Positions 1 through 8,278 are shown, numbered from the stretch's first letter. The stretch: DNA of 64,000 nucleotides from VRUE01 sp963697805 (GCA_963697805.1 CAVOPB010000001.1:673191-737190), one strand, 5' to 3'. Translations and numbers: made by a program. Notes: generated by a model from the letters alone, not told the origin.

Positions 1-1
1 G

Positions 2-553
2 ATCATCCTCGTCGTCGTCCTCCTGATCCTGATGCTGCTGCTGCGGGCGGTGGTCGCGCCGCTGGTCCTGATCGGGACCGTGATCCTCAGCTTCCTGGCC
101 TCGCTCGGAGTCGGTTACTTCGTCTTCGACGTGATCTTCGATTACCCGGGGTCCGACCCCTCCCTGCCGCTATTCGCCTTCGTCTTCCTGGTCGCCCTTG
201 GCGTCGACTACAACATCTTCCTGATCTCGCGGGCCCGCGAGGAGACGATCAAACACGGCTCCGAGCAGGGGATCCTGCGCGCGCTGGCGGTCACCGGCGG
301 GGTCATCACCAGCGCCGGGATCGTCCTCGCCGGAACCTTCCTCGTCCTCGCCAGCCTCCCGCTCACCTTCCTGACCGAGATCGGGTTCGTGGTCGCCTTC
401 GGCGTCCTCCTCGATACCTTCCTCGTCCGCAGCATCCTCGTCCCGGCGATCGCGCTCGATCTCGGCGACACCTTCTGGTGGCCCTCCTACCTCAGCCGTC
501 CCAGGAGCGGGACATCGCAGCCGGCCGAGGAGCGCGAGCCGGCGCCCACCTAG
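2..553 (+). CDS. MMPL/RND family transporter, C-terminal part
   Basis: The reading frame is open from the window edge, so only the last 184 or so residues are present. They form membrane segments separated by the motif GVDYNIFLISRAREE, which is typical of the second MMPL domain of MmpL-type proton-driven transporters that export lipids or other hydrophobic compounds. Several further hydrophobic helices follow, then a polar tail of about 25 residues rich in R, S, P and E. It converges on glnA with a 6-base gap. The substrate cannot be told from this fragment. Confidence 0.85.
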   Translation: MILVVVLLILMLLLRAVVAPLVLIGTVILSFLASLGVGYFVFDVIFDYPGSDPSLPLFAFVFLVALGVDYNIFLISRAREETIKHGSEQGILRALAVTGGVITSAGIVLAGTFLVLASLPLTFLTEIGFVVAFGVLLDTFLVRSILVPAIALDLGDTFWWPSYLSRPRSGTSQPAEEREPAPT

Positions 554-559
554 CCGCGA

Positions 560-1912
560 TCAGAGGACCGGGAGGAAGTTCTCGATCTCGTACGGGGTCA
601 CCTGGACCCGGTACTCGTCCCACTCCTGGCGCTTGATCTCGACGAAGCGGCGGAACGTGTGCTCGCCGAGGGTGCGAAGGACGAGCTCGGAGTCGGCGGT
701 GATCTCGATCGCCTCGCCGAGGGTCTCGGGCAGTTGCTCGATCCCGCGCTGTGAGCGCTCCTCCGGCGAGAGGTGGTAGAGGTTCTGCTCCATCGGCTCG
801 GGCAGCTCGTACCCCTTCTCGACCCCCTCGAGACCGGCCTGGAGCATGCCGGCGAAGCAGAGGTAGGGGTTGCAGGCGGGGTCGGGACAGCGCAGCTCGG
901 CCCGGGTCGCCCCCTCCTTGCCCGGGTGGTAGAGCGGCACCCTGATCAGCGCCGAGCGATTCCGCCGCGACCAGGCCAGGTAGACCGGCGCCTCGAAGCC
1001 CGGCACCAGGCGCTTGTAGGAGTTGACCCACTGGGCGAAGAGCGAGGAGATCTCGCGTGCGTGCTTGAGCTGACCGGCGATGAATGCCTTCGCGGTCGCC
1101 GAGAGGTAGTACTGGTCCTCGGCGTCGAAGAAGGCGTTGCCCCCGTCCTTTCCGAGCGACTGATGGACGTGCATTCCGGACCCGTTCTCGCCGAACAGGG
1201 GCTTCGGCATGAAGGTCGCGTGCCAGCCGTACTTCATCGCGTACTCCTTGACGACGATGCGGTACGTCATGCAGTCGTCAGCCATCTCGAGCGCGTTCTT
1301 GTAGCGCATGTCGACCTCGTGCTGGGAGGGGCCGACCTCGTGGTGGGTGTACTCGACGTGGATGCCCAATTTCTCGAGCGCGAGGACGGTGTCGCGACGG
1401 ACGTCGGAGCCGGCGTCGAGGGTGGTCAGGTCGAAGTAGCCGCCCTCATCCAGGACCTCCGGCCTGCCGGCCTCGGGTTTTGCCGAACGAAAGTAGAAGT
1501 ACTCGAGCTCGGGGCCGATGTTGTAGGCGTCGAAACCGAGATCCTCGGCCCGTTTCATCGCCCGCCGCAGGATCCAACGCGGGTCACCCTCATAGGGGTC
1601 GCCGCCGGGAACCCTGATGTCGCAGAACATCCGCGCGACGGCGTTCTCGCCTTCCGGCCGCCAGGGGATCAGGGCGAACGTGGACGGGTCCGGCATCGCG
1701 ATCATGTCGGACTCCTCGATCGGGTTGAAGCCGGTGATCGAGGAGCCGTCGAAGCCCATACCGCCGTCGAACGCGTCCGTGAGCTCGGCGGCGTTGATCG
1801 AGAAGCTCTTGAGCTGACCGAGGACGTCGGTGAACCAGAGGCGCACGAATCGCACATCTCTTTCTTCGACGATCGCCGCCACGTCGGCGGCACTCTTCGG
1901 TCTGTCTGCCAT
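560..1912 (-). CDS. glnA: Type I glutamine synthetase
   Basis: A 450-residue glutamine synthetase that makes glutamine from glutamate, ammonia and ATP in the cytoplasm. The N-terminal beta-grasp region, the GFDGSSITGF segment and the metal- and ATP-binding core are all present (EYTHHEVGPSQHEVDMRY and the HVHQSL segment). The length and the C-terminus (ending NFLPVL) fit the GSI-alpha type found in Gram-positives. The region matching the adenylylation loop reads NLYHLSPEE, so I do not assume control by adenylylation. An AAGGAGG ribosome binding site lies just before the ATG. It converges with the MMPL gene. Confidence 0.97.
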   Translation of the reverse strand: MADRPKSAADVAAIVEERDVRFVRLWFTDVLGQLKSFSINAAELTDAFDGGMGFDGSSITGFNPIEESDMIAMPDPSTFALIPWRPEGENAVARMFCDIRVPGGDPYEGDPRWILRRAMKRAEDLGFDAYNIGPELEYFYFRSAKPEAGRPEVLDEGGYFDLTTLDAGSDVRRDTVLALEKLGIHVEYTHHEVGPSQHEVDMRYKNALEMADDCMTYRIVVKEYAMKYGWHATFMPKPLFGENGSGMHVHQSLGKDGGNAFFDAEDQYYLSATAKAFIAGQLKHAREISSLFAQWVNSYKRLVPGFEAPVYLAWSRRNRSALIRVPLYHPGKEGATRAELRCPDPACNPYLCFAGMLQAGLEGVEKGYELPEPMEQNLYHLSPEERSQRGIEQLPETLGEAIEITADSELVLRTLGEHTFRRFVEIKRQEWDEYRVQVTPYEIENFLPVL

Positions 1913-2046
1913 CCCGGCCTCCTTGGCTCTCGCCCTCGTTGGAGTCGCAAAGATAGGCGAAGTGAACCGCTGAGGTGCGAAACCGCGTAATCCGGGTAGG
2001 AGACGCGTGACCGCGGGGCTTGCGGGAGGCGTCGAAACCCGGTATA

Positions 2047-2108
2047 ACTTACTTCAGGTAAGTAATTGGCCTAAAGTAAAGTAAAGGCAACGTAAAGGCT
2101 CTGTAAAG
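2047..2108 (+). promoter_or_regulatory. AT-rich control patch: palindrome plus phased TAAAG repeats
   Basis: An AT-rich stretch in otherwise GC-rich DNA between glnA and the divergent gene at 2148. It has a perfect 6-bp inverted repeat, ACTTAC-5-GTAAGT (2047-2063), followed by five TAAAG units starting at 2072, 2077, 2082, 2093 and 2104. The last three are exactly 11 bp apart. Direct repeats phased at 11 bp are the usual arrangement for OmpR/PhoB-type response regulators. The regulator is not identified. Confidence 0.5.
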
Positions 2109-2147
2109 CGAAATTTCGTCAGTCCGAGCCGAAAGCGGAGAACCCAC

Positions 2148-2714
2148 GTGACAGTTAAAACAGCAGTCAGCAGATTCCACATCCACGACGAGTTGACGGC
2201 CCCGGACGAGAGCGCTCCCCTGCTCAAGAGCATCCAGGCGGCCGGCGGCGCGGTCACCAAGTTCATCGGCGTCCTCGCCGGCGCCCCGTCGGTGCTTCGT
2301 GCCTACACGCGGATGCGCTCAGAGCTTCGCAGCGGCGTCCTCCCTCGCCCGACCCGTGAGCGGATCGCGCTCGCGGTCGCCGAGCACCGCCACGACTACT
2401 ACAGCATCGCCCAGCACGCCAAATCGGCCAAACGCGCCGGCCTCGGCCTCGATGAGGTCACGAGGGCCCGCAATTTCACCTCCAACGACCCCAAGGAGGC
2501 GGCATTGCTCGCCTTCCTCAAGGCCACGCTCGAGGCCGACGGATATCCCCCCCACCACCTCCACGAGGAGGCGCGGGAGATCGGCTGGAGCGACGAGGAG
2601 ATCCTCGAGGCCGTCGGGCATCTGGCACTGAACGAGTTCCAGAGCCTGATCGCGATCGCGGCGGCGCTGCCGAAGGACCAGGCTACGCCGGCGGTCCTCC
2701 CCTCGGCCGCGTAG
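2148..2714 (+). CDS. Carboxymuconolactone decarboxylase/AhpD-fold protein lacking the active-site cysteines
   Basis: 188 residues, helical, with the layout of the AhpD/carboxymuconolactone decarboxylase fold. The family's active-site stretch (a CxxC-type pair followed by His) aligns to E79-H90, which reads EHRHDYYSIAQH. The two cysteine positions are occupied by H82 and Y85, while the following His (H90) is kept. Peroxidase activity through a cysteine pair is therefore not possible; a different chemistry or a structural role is more likely. The promoter region has unusual phased repeats. The start GTG is followed closely by a good hydrophilic N-terminus. Confidence 0.75.
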   Translation: MTVKTAVSRFHIHDELTAPDESAPLLKSIQAAGGAVTKFIGVLAGAPSVLRAYTRMRSELRSGVLPRPTRERIALAVAEHRHDYYSIAQHAKSAKRAGLGLDEVTRARNFTSNDPKEAALLAFLKATLEADGYPPHHLHEEAREIGWSDEEILEAVGHLALNEFQSLIAIAAALPKDQATPAVLPSAA

Positions 2715-2726
2715 TCCGAGGCCCGG

Positions 2727-3425
2727 TCAGGGCATCACCACGGTGGCTGTGTAGAGCAGCCGAGCCGTGGAATAGCGGCAGCCGTAGGTGGCGCGTCTCC
2801 CGACGCGCTGCTGCGGTTCGCCCTGGCGGACGGCCGTCGTGTTGGTGCACTTGCCCGGCAGGCGGCTCGCCCGCCAGGCGTTCTTGGTCGAGAGGCCCTG
2901 GGCGAAGGCGGGGGCCCAGGTCGGGACGGTGAGGCCGACGATGTCGCCCTTCTGGACCGGAAGCGAGGCGCCGAACTTGACGGTCCGCCCGAGGAACGGG
3001 CTGAGGACGCGGACCGAGCCCTGCTTGCGCAGGTTGAAGCGCGGTGGATTCGTTTCCGGGATGCGCCGCAGGATCGCCAGCCGTGCCTGAGGCGGTGTCC
3101 CGAAGAAACCGTTGAAGAAGGAGCGCTGGGTGTTGGTCGGCTGCGCGAGGGTCAGCGTCCAATTCTTGATCGTGCCGTCACGCGGGACCTGAAACGGAAG
3201 GCTCGTCTGGTCGGTGCTGATCTGAAATCCGGTGACGCTGCCGACCGCCTGGCACGGCGACTCCGGGCAGGAGGGGTCGGGAGTGGTGTTGGTTTGACCG
3301 AGGACGACGGTCGTGCTCGAGCTCGTCGCGGCACCGGCGCCGCCGACTGAGGCGACGACCATCACCGCCAGGCACACCATCAGCAGTGTGGCCACCACGC
3401 CGCCGCGCTTGGAGAGGTCCGGCAT
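2727..3425 (-). CDS. Secreted protein of unknown function
   Basis: 232 residues with a clear signal peptide (hydrophobic stretch about residues 10-32, likely cleavage after AGA or nearby). The mature part has two closely spaced cysteines (CPESPC) and two near the C-terminus, and is rich in beta-forming residues with R/K-rich loops. No family recognised with confidence; similar short secreted proteins are common in Thermoleophilia as far as I recall. It converges on the gene at 2148 with a 12-base gap. Confidence 0.7.
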   Translation of the reverse strand: MPDLSKRGGVVATLLMVCLAVMVVASVGGAGAATSSSTTVVLGQTNTTPDPSCPESPCQAVGSVTGFQISTDQTSLPFQVPRDGTIKNWTLTLAQPTNTQRSFFNGFFGTPPQARLAILRRIPETNPPRFNLRKQGSVRVLSPFLGRTVKFGASLPVQKGDIVGLTVPTWAPAFAQGLSTKNAWRASRLPGKCTNTTAVRQGEPQQRVGRRATYGCRYSTARLLYTATVVMP

Positions 3426-3473
3426 TGACGGAAGAGAGTACCCGCAGAGGCGGCGGTTTCGCCGCCGGTCCCG

Positions 3474-3983
3474 CTATTCGCCCGCCGGGCGGCCGATCGC
3501 GTAATGGACCTGGTTCGCGCCTTCGAAGCCGAGCGCCAGGCGGGCGCCGTTGGTGAGGTCCCAGGAGTTGCCGATCGAGTAGGGACCGCGGTCGATGACC
3601 CGGGCAACGATCGAGCGGCCGCGATAGAGGAACTTGACCGCGGTTCCACAGGGGAGCGTCCGGTGGGCGACGCCGATCGTGGCCGGCCGCAGGGTCTGGC
3701 CGCAGGCGGTGTGGCGGCCGTAGAGGCCCGGCCCGTACCAGGTGGCGCCGGCCGAGCGCATCGCGGTGAAGACGAAGGCATCTTCGACGAGGGTGCTTTC
3801 GCTCGCCGAGCCGCTGTTCGGGAAGGCCGAGGCGCCGCCGGTTATCGCCTGCGCGGGGGCGGCGCCGAGCAGCAGCGCCGAGCCGACCAGGAGCGCCGGG
3901 AGCAGGGCGCGCAGCGGCCCGCGGCGCAGCCGAGCCCGTCGTGTCTGATCTTTCCGCCCAAGGCGGTTCCTGCCTACGTTCAT
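3474..3983 (-). CDS. RlpA-like double-psi beta-barrel cell-wall protein
   Basis: 169 residues. An Arg-rich N-terminus and hydrophobic signal segment (about 20-46) direct export. The C-terminal 95 residues form a double-psi beta-barrel of the RlpA/lytic transglycosylase type: ATWYGPGLYGRHTACGQTL, then VIDRGPY and the DLTNGARLALG segment. Proteins of this type act on peptidoglycan. The gene is preceded by a c-di-AMP riboswitch, an arrangement well known for actinobacterial wall hydrolases, which strengthens the call. The AGGAAGAG ribosome binding site sits between the aptamer and the ATG. Confidence 0.88.
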   Translation of the reverse strand: MNVGRNRLGRKDQTRRARLRRGPLRALLPALLVGSALLLGAAPAQAITGGASAFPNSGSASESTLVEDAFVFTAMRSAGATWYGPGLYGRHTACGQTLRPATIGVAHRTLPCGTAVKFLYRGRSIVARVIDRGPYSIGNSWDLTNGARLALGFEGANQVHYAIGRPAGE

Positions 3984-3994
3984 CGTCTCTTCCT

Positions 3995-4125
3995 GACGCT
4001 TACGGGGTTAGCTGACGGGCTCGCGCTGAAAGAGCTGCGCTACGCGGCAGATGCCGGCGATTCGCCCCAACCAATCTGGGTCCCCCGTTCTCCGCGATAT
4101 GTGGGCGGAGATTCAGCGGAAGTTG
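3995..4125 (-). promoter_or_regulatory. c-di-AMP riboswitch (ydaO-yuaA class)
   Basis: Read on the minus strand, the leader carries the hallmark conserved blocks of this class in the right order: GAACGGGGGACCC, TTGGGGCGAATC, CGTAGCGCAGCTCTTTC, then CCCGTCAGCTAACCCCGTAA. The aptamer ends about 12 nt before the RlpA-like ATG. The Shine-Dalgarno (about 3985-3992) directly abuts the 3' strand, so ligand binding could act on translation as well as transcription. The outer ends are estimates; the P1 pairing partner at the 5' side is not certain. Confidence 0.87.
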
Positions 4126-4156
4126 GCGGCACGTTAGCAAACGCTAAGACGGAATA

Positions 4157-4182
4157 GGAAAGACCCCTCGCGGGGCCTTTCC
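4157..4182 (-). terminator. Hairpin terminator after rnpB
   Basis: GGAAAG-x-CCCC-loop-GGGG-CTTTCC inverted repeat immediately after the RNase P RNA 3' end, followed on the minus strand by TATTCC. It would end rnpB transcription. The riboswitch leader starts shortly after, so its promoter must lie close to or within this element. Confidence 0.75.
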
Positions 4183-4183
4183 G

Positions 4184-4553
4184 TTAGCGGGCCTGTAAGC
4201 CGGATCCTGTCGTGAGCGATCATCTGTCTCCCCGGGGCCCTCGCCCCGGGTGAGCCACCGCAGTGGCCCTGCGGCCCACCTGGACCTCGCCGGGTCGGGT
4301 CGACGGTCCTGTTTGGCCTTGCACCTGGCGGGGTTTGCCTGGCCGCCGCGTCACCGCGACGCCGGTGCGCTCTTACCGCACCATTTCACCTTTGCCTGTT
4401 CGCGGCTCACGTGTGGCCGCGCCATCGGCCGTGTCATTTCTGTGGCACTTTCCCGCGGGTTTCCCCGGGTGGGCGTTACCCACCGCCATGCCCTTCGGTG
4501 TCCGGACTTTCCTCGAGGGGTTTTCTCTCCCCGCGATCGCTCAGCCCGCCCGT
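4184..4553 (-). ncRNA. rnpB: RNase P RNA, bacterial type A
   Basis: The catalytic RNA of RNase P, about 370 nt. On the minus strand the universal 5' element GAGGAAAGTCCGG is present at about 4515-4503, followed by ACAGAAATGACACGG-like and GTGAAATGGTGCGGTAAGAGC core segments, and the 3' element CAGGATCCGGCTTACAGGC. The outer helix P1 can form between GCGGGC near 4548 and GCCCGC near 4190. It lies 40 bases after lexA on the same strand. Exact ends are estimates. Confidence 0.95.
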
Positions 4554-4592
4554 CAAGGGTAGCGCCGCTGGTGGAGAGCCGCGAGCGGTGCC

Positions 4593-5207
4593 TCAGATCT
4601 TGCGGAGTACGCCGATGACGCGGCCGAGGACGGTCGCATCTGGCGTCCGGATCGGCTCCATCGCCTCGTTCTCGGGCTGGAGCCGGATGTGGTCGTCCTC
4701 CTGGAAGAAGCGCTTGACCGTCGCCTCCTCGCCGATCAGGGCGACGACGATTTCGCCGTCGTCGGCCTCCTCGGCGGGCCGGACAACGGCGTAGTCGCCG
4801 TCGAAGATGCCCGCTTCCTTCATGCTTTCGCCGCGGACGCGGAGAATGTAGTCGCCTTCCTCGCCACCGATCACATCGGGAATCTCGATGTACTCCTCGA
4901 TGTTCTCTTCGGCGACGATCGGCTCACCGGCGGCGACGCTGCCGACCAGCGGGATCCCGTTCTCACCCGGCAGGATCGTCTTCTTGGCGCGGTCGAAGAG
5001 GAGCTCGATCGCCCGCGGTTTGGAAGGGTCGCGGCGGAGCAGCCCGATCTTCTCGAGGTTCGCGAGGTGGGCGTGGACCGTGGAGGACGAGTGCAGCCCG
5101 ACCGCTTTGCCGATCTCGCGGACGGTCGGTGGGTACCCGGTCTTCGCCGCGTAGCGGCGGATGAAGTCGAAAATCTCCTTCTGGCGCTTGGTCAGGTCGA
5201 AGTCCAT
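4593..5207 (-). CDS. lexA: LexA repressor
   Basis: 204-residue SOS repressor. The N-terminal winged helix (TKRQKEIFDFIRRY ... TVREIGKAVGLHSSSTVHAHL) binds operators; the C-terminal S24 peptidase domain has the cleavage site A93-G94, the nucleophile S128 (RGESM) and the general base K165 (EATVKRF). RecA-stimulated self-cleavage would induce repair genes. A perfect SOS box lies 47 bases upstream, so the gene is autoregulated. uvrC, also in the window, shows no such box just upstream. Confidence 0.97.
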   Translation of the reverse strand: MDFDLTKRQKEIFDFIRRYAAKTGYPPTVREIGKAVGLHSSSTVHAHLANLEKIGLLRRDPSKPRAIELLFDRAKKTILPGENGIPLVGSVAAGEPIVAEENIEEYIEIPDVIGGEEGDYILRVRGESMKEAGIFDGDYAVVRPAEEADDGEIVVALIGEEATVKRFFQEDDHIRLQPENEAMEPIRTPDATVLGRVIGVLRKI

Positions 5208-5253
5208 CGGCGCCTCTCACTCACCAAATGCGCCCGCGCATATCTCGGACGTC

Positions 5254-5267
5254 CGAACACTTGTTCG
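5254..5267. promoter_or_regulatory. LexA-binding SOS box
   Basis: CGAACACTTGTTCG, an exact match to the Gram-positive/actinobacterial consensus CGAAC-N4-GTTCG, located upstream of lexA. It implies autoregulation. It is too far from the tRNA (5360) to say whether that is affected. Confidence 0.92.
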
Positions 5268-5359
5268 GAGGCTACCGATTCGATCGGACCTCCGCAACCG
5301 GCGGTCGGCGCCGCCCGCCGCCACCCGGCCCGGACTTATCTAGAATCGACCGCCCGCAC

Positions 5360-5445
<86 letters not shown>

Positions 5446-5454
5446 TGGAAGGAA

Positions 5455-6582
5455 TCAGGCGACCGGACGGTCGCCCTGGGAGAGGAACTCCGTCAGGTAG
5501 CGACTGGCGATCTTCCCCTTGTCCGCGCCGTCCCACAGCGGCTCCTCGCTCGCCTTCGAGATTTCCCCGCGGCCCCCGGCCAGGTGGCCGCAGAGGAACA
5601 GCGGCTGCGCGCCGGTCCAGAGAACCCCGCGTATGACCGGATCGAGGGGCGCGGCCTCAACCTCGCAGCCGAGCTCGGCGGCGATCGCTTCGGCGACGAC
5701 GTCTGCCTGCTGGGTCGCGATGCCCCCCTGCTTGACCGGAAAGCTGGTCACGTCCCCGGCGGCATAGGCATGCTCCACCCCTCTGATCCGGCAGTGATCG
5801 TCAACGGCGACGAAGCCGTCGGGGTCATGGGGCACACCGGCGATCTGCCGACCTTCGATTCGGGGCATCCCGAGGACGGCGTCGGCCTCGATCGTGGCGC
5901 TGGGTGTGACCGTCAGCTGTCCGTCCTCGAACCTGACCGGCGTCGCCCGTGTGATGACCTCGATGTCCCTCTCGGCCAGCAGCTGTCCGACCCTCTCACT
6001 CGCCTGGCGGCCGAACATGTCGAGCGGAGCGTCCTCGGGGGTGACGATGGCCAGGCTCGCACCGCTGACGCCGGCCTTCGAAAGCTCACGCTCGGCGAGA
6101 AGGGCGAGCTCGTACATCGGCAGGGCCCAGGTGCCCCCGCCCGGCATCGTGAACACCAGCCGGCGCACCCTCTGCTCGAGCAGGTCGCCGACGACATCCC
6201 GGACCTTGCTGTCGTCGGCAACGCCCCAGAAGGTCACCGCCCCCGGGACTCCGGCGAGCAGGCGCGAACCGCAGGCGATCAGCAGGTGGTCGTAGTCGAT
6301 CACCTCACCATCGTGGGTATGGGCTCGCTGACCCTCGCCCTCGATGGACCCGATGCTCCCGAGATGGAAGCTGGCGCCGCAGCGCTCCGCGAGCGGTCCC
6401 AGCTGATAGCGCATCACGTGCGAGGAGCCGTAGGGCTCTGCGACCGCAAAGGGCCGGTAGACGAAGTCCTCGCCGGGGGAGTTGATCCGGACATCGACCC
6501 GATCGCCCGCCAGCTCCTGCAGGGCGATCGCGGCCTCGAGGCTCGCCACGCCGCCGCCGATGATCAGAACCTTCGAGCTCAT
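5455..6582 (-). CDS. FAD-dependent pyridine-nucleotide-disulphide/sulphide:quinone-type oxidoreductase
   Basis: 375 residues. The N-terminal dinucleotide-binding motif IIGGGVASLEAA binds FAD, and a second FAD contact (AYAAGDVTSFP) sits near residue 290. The architecture is that of sulphide:quinone reductase and NADH dehydrogenase-2 relatives that pass electrons to the membrane; the redox cysteines of true SQR are not obvious, so the electron donor is open. ATG 6582 was chosen because a -10-like CAGACT ends seven bases before it, giving a leaderless message behind the island motif at 6614-6630. The gene is divergent from the membrane protein at 6692. Confidence 0.82.
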   Translation of the reverse strand: MSSKVLIIGGGVASLEAAIALQELAGDRVDVRINSPGEDFVYRPFAVAEPYGSSHVMRYQLGPLAERCGASFHLGSIGSIEGEGQRAHTHDGEVIDYDHLLIACGSRLLAGVPGAVTFWGVADDSKVRDVVGDLLEQRVRRLVFTMPGGGTWALPMYELALLAERELSKAGVSGASLAIVTPEDAPLDMFGRQASERVGQLLAERDIEVITRATPVRFEDGQLTVTPSATIEADAVLGMPRIEGRQIAGVPHDPDGFVAVDDHCRIRGVEHAYAAGDVTSFPVKQGGIATQQADVVAEAIAAELGCEVEAAPLDPVIRGVLWTGAQPLFLCGHLAGGRGEISKASEEPLWDGADKGKIASRYLTEFLSQGDRPVA

Positions 6583-6589
6583 TGGCGGA

Positions 6590-6654
6590 AGTCTGTCGCC
6601 CGGGGTGAGGCGTGGCATCCGGGAAAGCCCCACTCGTTGCGTGCGGCCTATTCC
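6590..6654. promoter_or_regulatory. Divergent island promoter with shared 17-bp motif
   Basis: The 17-mer at 6614-6630 reads GGGCTTTCCCGGATGCC on the minus strand. Eighteen bases further towards the FAD oxidoreductase is CAGACT (6595-6590), seven bases before its ATG. On the plus strand, 18 bases after the same 17-mer, is TATTCC (6649-6654), 38 bases before the membrane protein start. The motif is a partial palindrome and could serve both directions. Confidence 0.55.
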
Positions 6655-6691
6655 CGATATCGGCCAGCGGTGCTCGTCGTAGCTTCCCGGC

Positions 6692-7420
6692 ATGGAGGTT
6701 GTCGCCCAGCTCGCAGTCGCGGTTGGAGTTGTATTCGCGGTCAACCTCCTGCCCGCATTCGGTCCGCCGACCTGGGCGATCCTGGTCTTCTTCAGCCTCC
6801 AGTTCGATCTGCCCGCCGTGCCGCTGATCCTCTGCGGAGCCCTGGCGGCAGCAGCGGGGCGCTTCCTGCTCGCGTCGGGCTCTCGGCGCCTGCGGCCGCG
6901 CCTCTCCGCGGACCGCATCGAGCATATCGGTCGCGCTCAGGCAGCGATCAGCGCGAACCGCCGGCGCGCGACGGCGGGCCTCGGCCTCTTTGCGCTCTCA
7001 CCCGTGCCCTCCGGGCAGCTCTTCGTCGGGGCGGGGCTCATGACCGTGCCGCTCCTTCCGCTCACCGCCGCGTTCTTTGTCGGACGACTGGTCTCCTACT
7101 CGATCTATGTCACTGCCGCGACCATCGCCGAGCGGAACCTGGCGTCGCTGGCGCTGGATTCCCTCACCTCGCCGGTCGGGGTGGCGGTCCAGATCGCGAT
7201 GTTGATCGGCCTGGCAATCCTGGTCGGCGGCATCAGGCCGGGCGGCCCCCGATTCCCGGCCTTTCCCGGCGCCCCGAGGTCCGGGCGAAAGCGTCAAACT
7301 GCATCGGGGCCGCATCATCGGTTCGCTGTGGCTTCACCCGGATGCCGTGCAACCCGGGGATGCCTAGATTCGGACCAGGTCGGTTCCAGATTCAACGGGG
7401 GGCTCCGATGGCGCAGATGA
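6692..7420 (+). CDS. Integral membrane protein of DedA/YqaA-like (VTT) type
   Basis: 242 residues with about five hydrophobic segments between residues 1 and 185, including NLLPAFGPPTW and LFALSPVPSGQLFVGAGL, which recall the VTT/YqaA small membrane-protein family. Function unknown. Residues from about 190 on are arginine- and glycine-rich and overlap the promoter of the next gene (7330-7370), so the true C-terminus carries that control region inside its coding sequence. Divergent from the FAD oxidoreductase and sharing its control motif. Confidence 0.65.
   Translation: MEVVAQLAVAVGVVFAVNLLPAFGPPTWAILVFFSLQFDLPAVPLILCGALAAAAGRFLLASGSRRLRPRLSADRIEHIGRAQAAISANRRRATAGLGLFALSPVPSGQLFVGAGLMTVPLLPLTAAFFVGRLVSYSIYVTAATIAERNLASLALDSLTSPVGVAVQIAMLIGLAILVGGIRPGGPRFPAFPGAPRSGRKRQTASGPHHRFAVASPGCRATRGCLDSDQVGSRFNGGLRWRR
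7330..7370 (+). promoter_or_regulatory. Island promoter of the stress operon
   Basis: 17-mer GGCTTCACCCGGATGCC (7330-7346), then an 18-base spacer, then TAGATT (7365-7370). A second partial copy of the motif's right half lies within the spacer. It sits inside the end of the membrane-protein gene, 77 bases before the universal stress protein start. Confidence 0.6.
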
Positions 7421-7447
7421 GACCGAAGTCGAAGGTGAGCTGAGTTC

Positions 7448-8278
7448 GTGCGCCTGCTGGTCGGCTACGACGGCAGCGACGGGGGAAATGACGCGCTGGA
7501 GCTGGCGCGACTGATCGTTTCGGAGACCGATGGGAATGCCGTGGTCGCCACGGTGCTCTTCACCGATCCGTTGGTGAACATGCTCATGGAGTCGGAGGAG
7601 AAAGCTGCGGAGCCGATCTTCGCGAAAGCGCGGGCTGTGCTCGGTGAGCGCATCTCCGACACCCGCGCGTTCGGCGGCGGCTCACCCGGAGCGATCCTGG
7701 CCGAGCTCGCCGAGCGCGAGGACTTCGACGCAATCGTCGTCGGCTCGCCACACCGGGGTCCGGTCGGTCGGGTGCTGATCGAAAGCGTCGGCCGAAGCCT
7801 TCTCAACGGCTCGCCATCCGACATCGTCGTCGCGCCGAAGGGCTATGCCGCCGAACGCCACGACCCGTTCCGCACGATCGCCGTCGCCTATGACGGGTCG
7901 GCGGAGGCCAAGGGGGCGCTGCGCAGCGCCGAAGCGATGGCGCAACACTCCAACGCGATGCTGAGGATCATCACCGTCGTCTCACCGCCGGTGATGATCC
8001 CTGGCGCCGTCGGCTACACCCCGTCGCCCGTGCCCCCGGACCCCGACAAGGTGCTGCTCGACGCGGTCGAATCGGTCGACCCCAAGCTTGGCGTCGAACG
8101 ACGGCGGCTCGACGGCTCACCCGGGGCCGCACTTGTGCGGGAGTGTGAGGAGGGCGTCGACCTCCTCATCCTGGGCTCGCGTGGCTACGGGCCGGTTGCA
8201 CGAGTGTTGCTCGGCTCGGTGTCCCGCCATGTCGCCCAGGAGGCTCCCTGTCCGGTCTGGGTGGTGCCGCGGCCATGA
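7448..8278 (+). CDS. Tandem universal stress protein
   Basis: 276 residues, two UspA domains (about 1-140 and 141-276). Both carry the ATP-binding G-x2-G-x9-G-S/T pattern, seen as GSPHRGPVGRVLIESVGRS and GSRGYGPVARVLLGSVS. Tandem Usp proteins of this kind are core members of the mycobacterial DosR dormancy regulon. Starts at GTG with an AAGGTGAG ribosome binding site that lies in a tiny preceding reading frame (7408-7443). Its stop overlaps the PEP synthase ATG by 4 bases, so the two are co-translated. Confidence 0.93.
   Translation: MRLLVGYDGSDGGNDALELARLIVSETDGNAVVATVLFTDPLVNMLMESEEKAAEPIFAKARAVLGERISDTRAFGGGSPGAILAELAEREDFDAIVVGSPHRGPVGRVLIESVGRSLLNGSPSDIVVAPKGYAAERHDPFRTIAVAYDGSAEAKGALRSAEAMAQHSNAMLRIITVVSPPVMIPGAVGYTPSPVPPDPDKVLLDAVESVDPKLGVERRRLDGSPGAALVRECEEGVDLLILGSRGYGPVARVLLGSVSRHVAQEAPCPVWVVPRP

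Noticed and set aside
773..1990. Long open frame opposite glutamine synthetase
   Set aside because: It mirrors the codon structure of glnA and has no family features; a typical GC-rich shadow. The same holds for long frames opposite 8275-10572, 11701-14148, 43846-45501 and 48236-49444.
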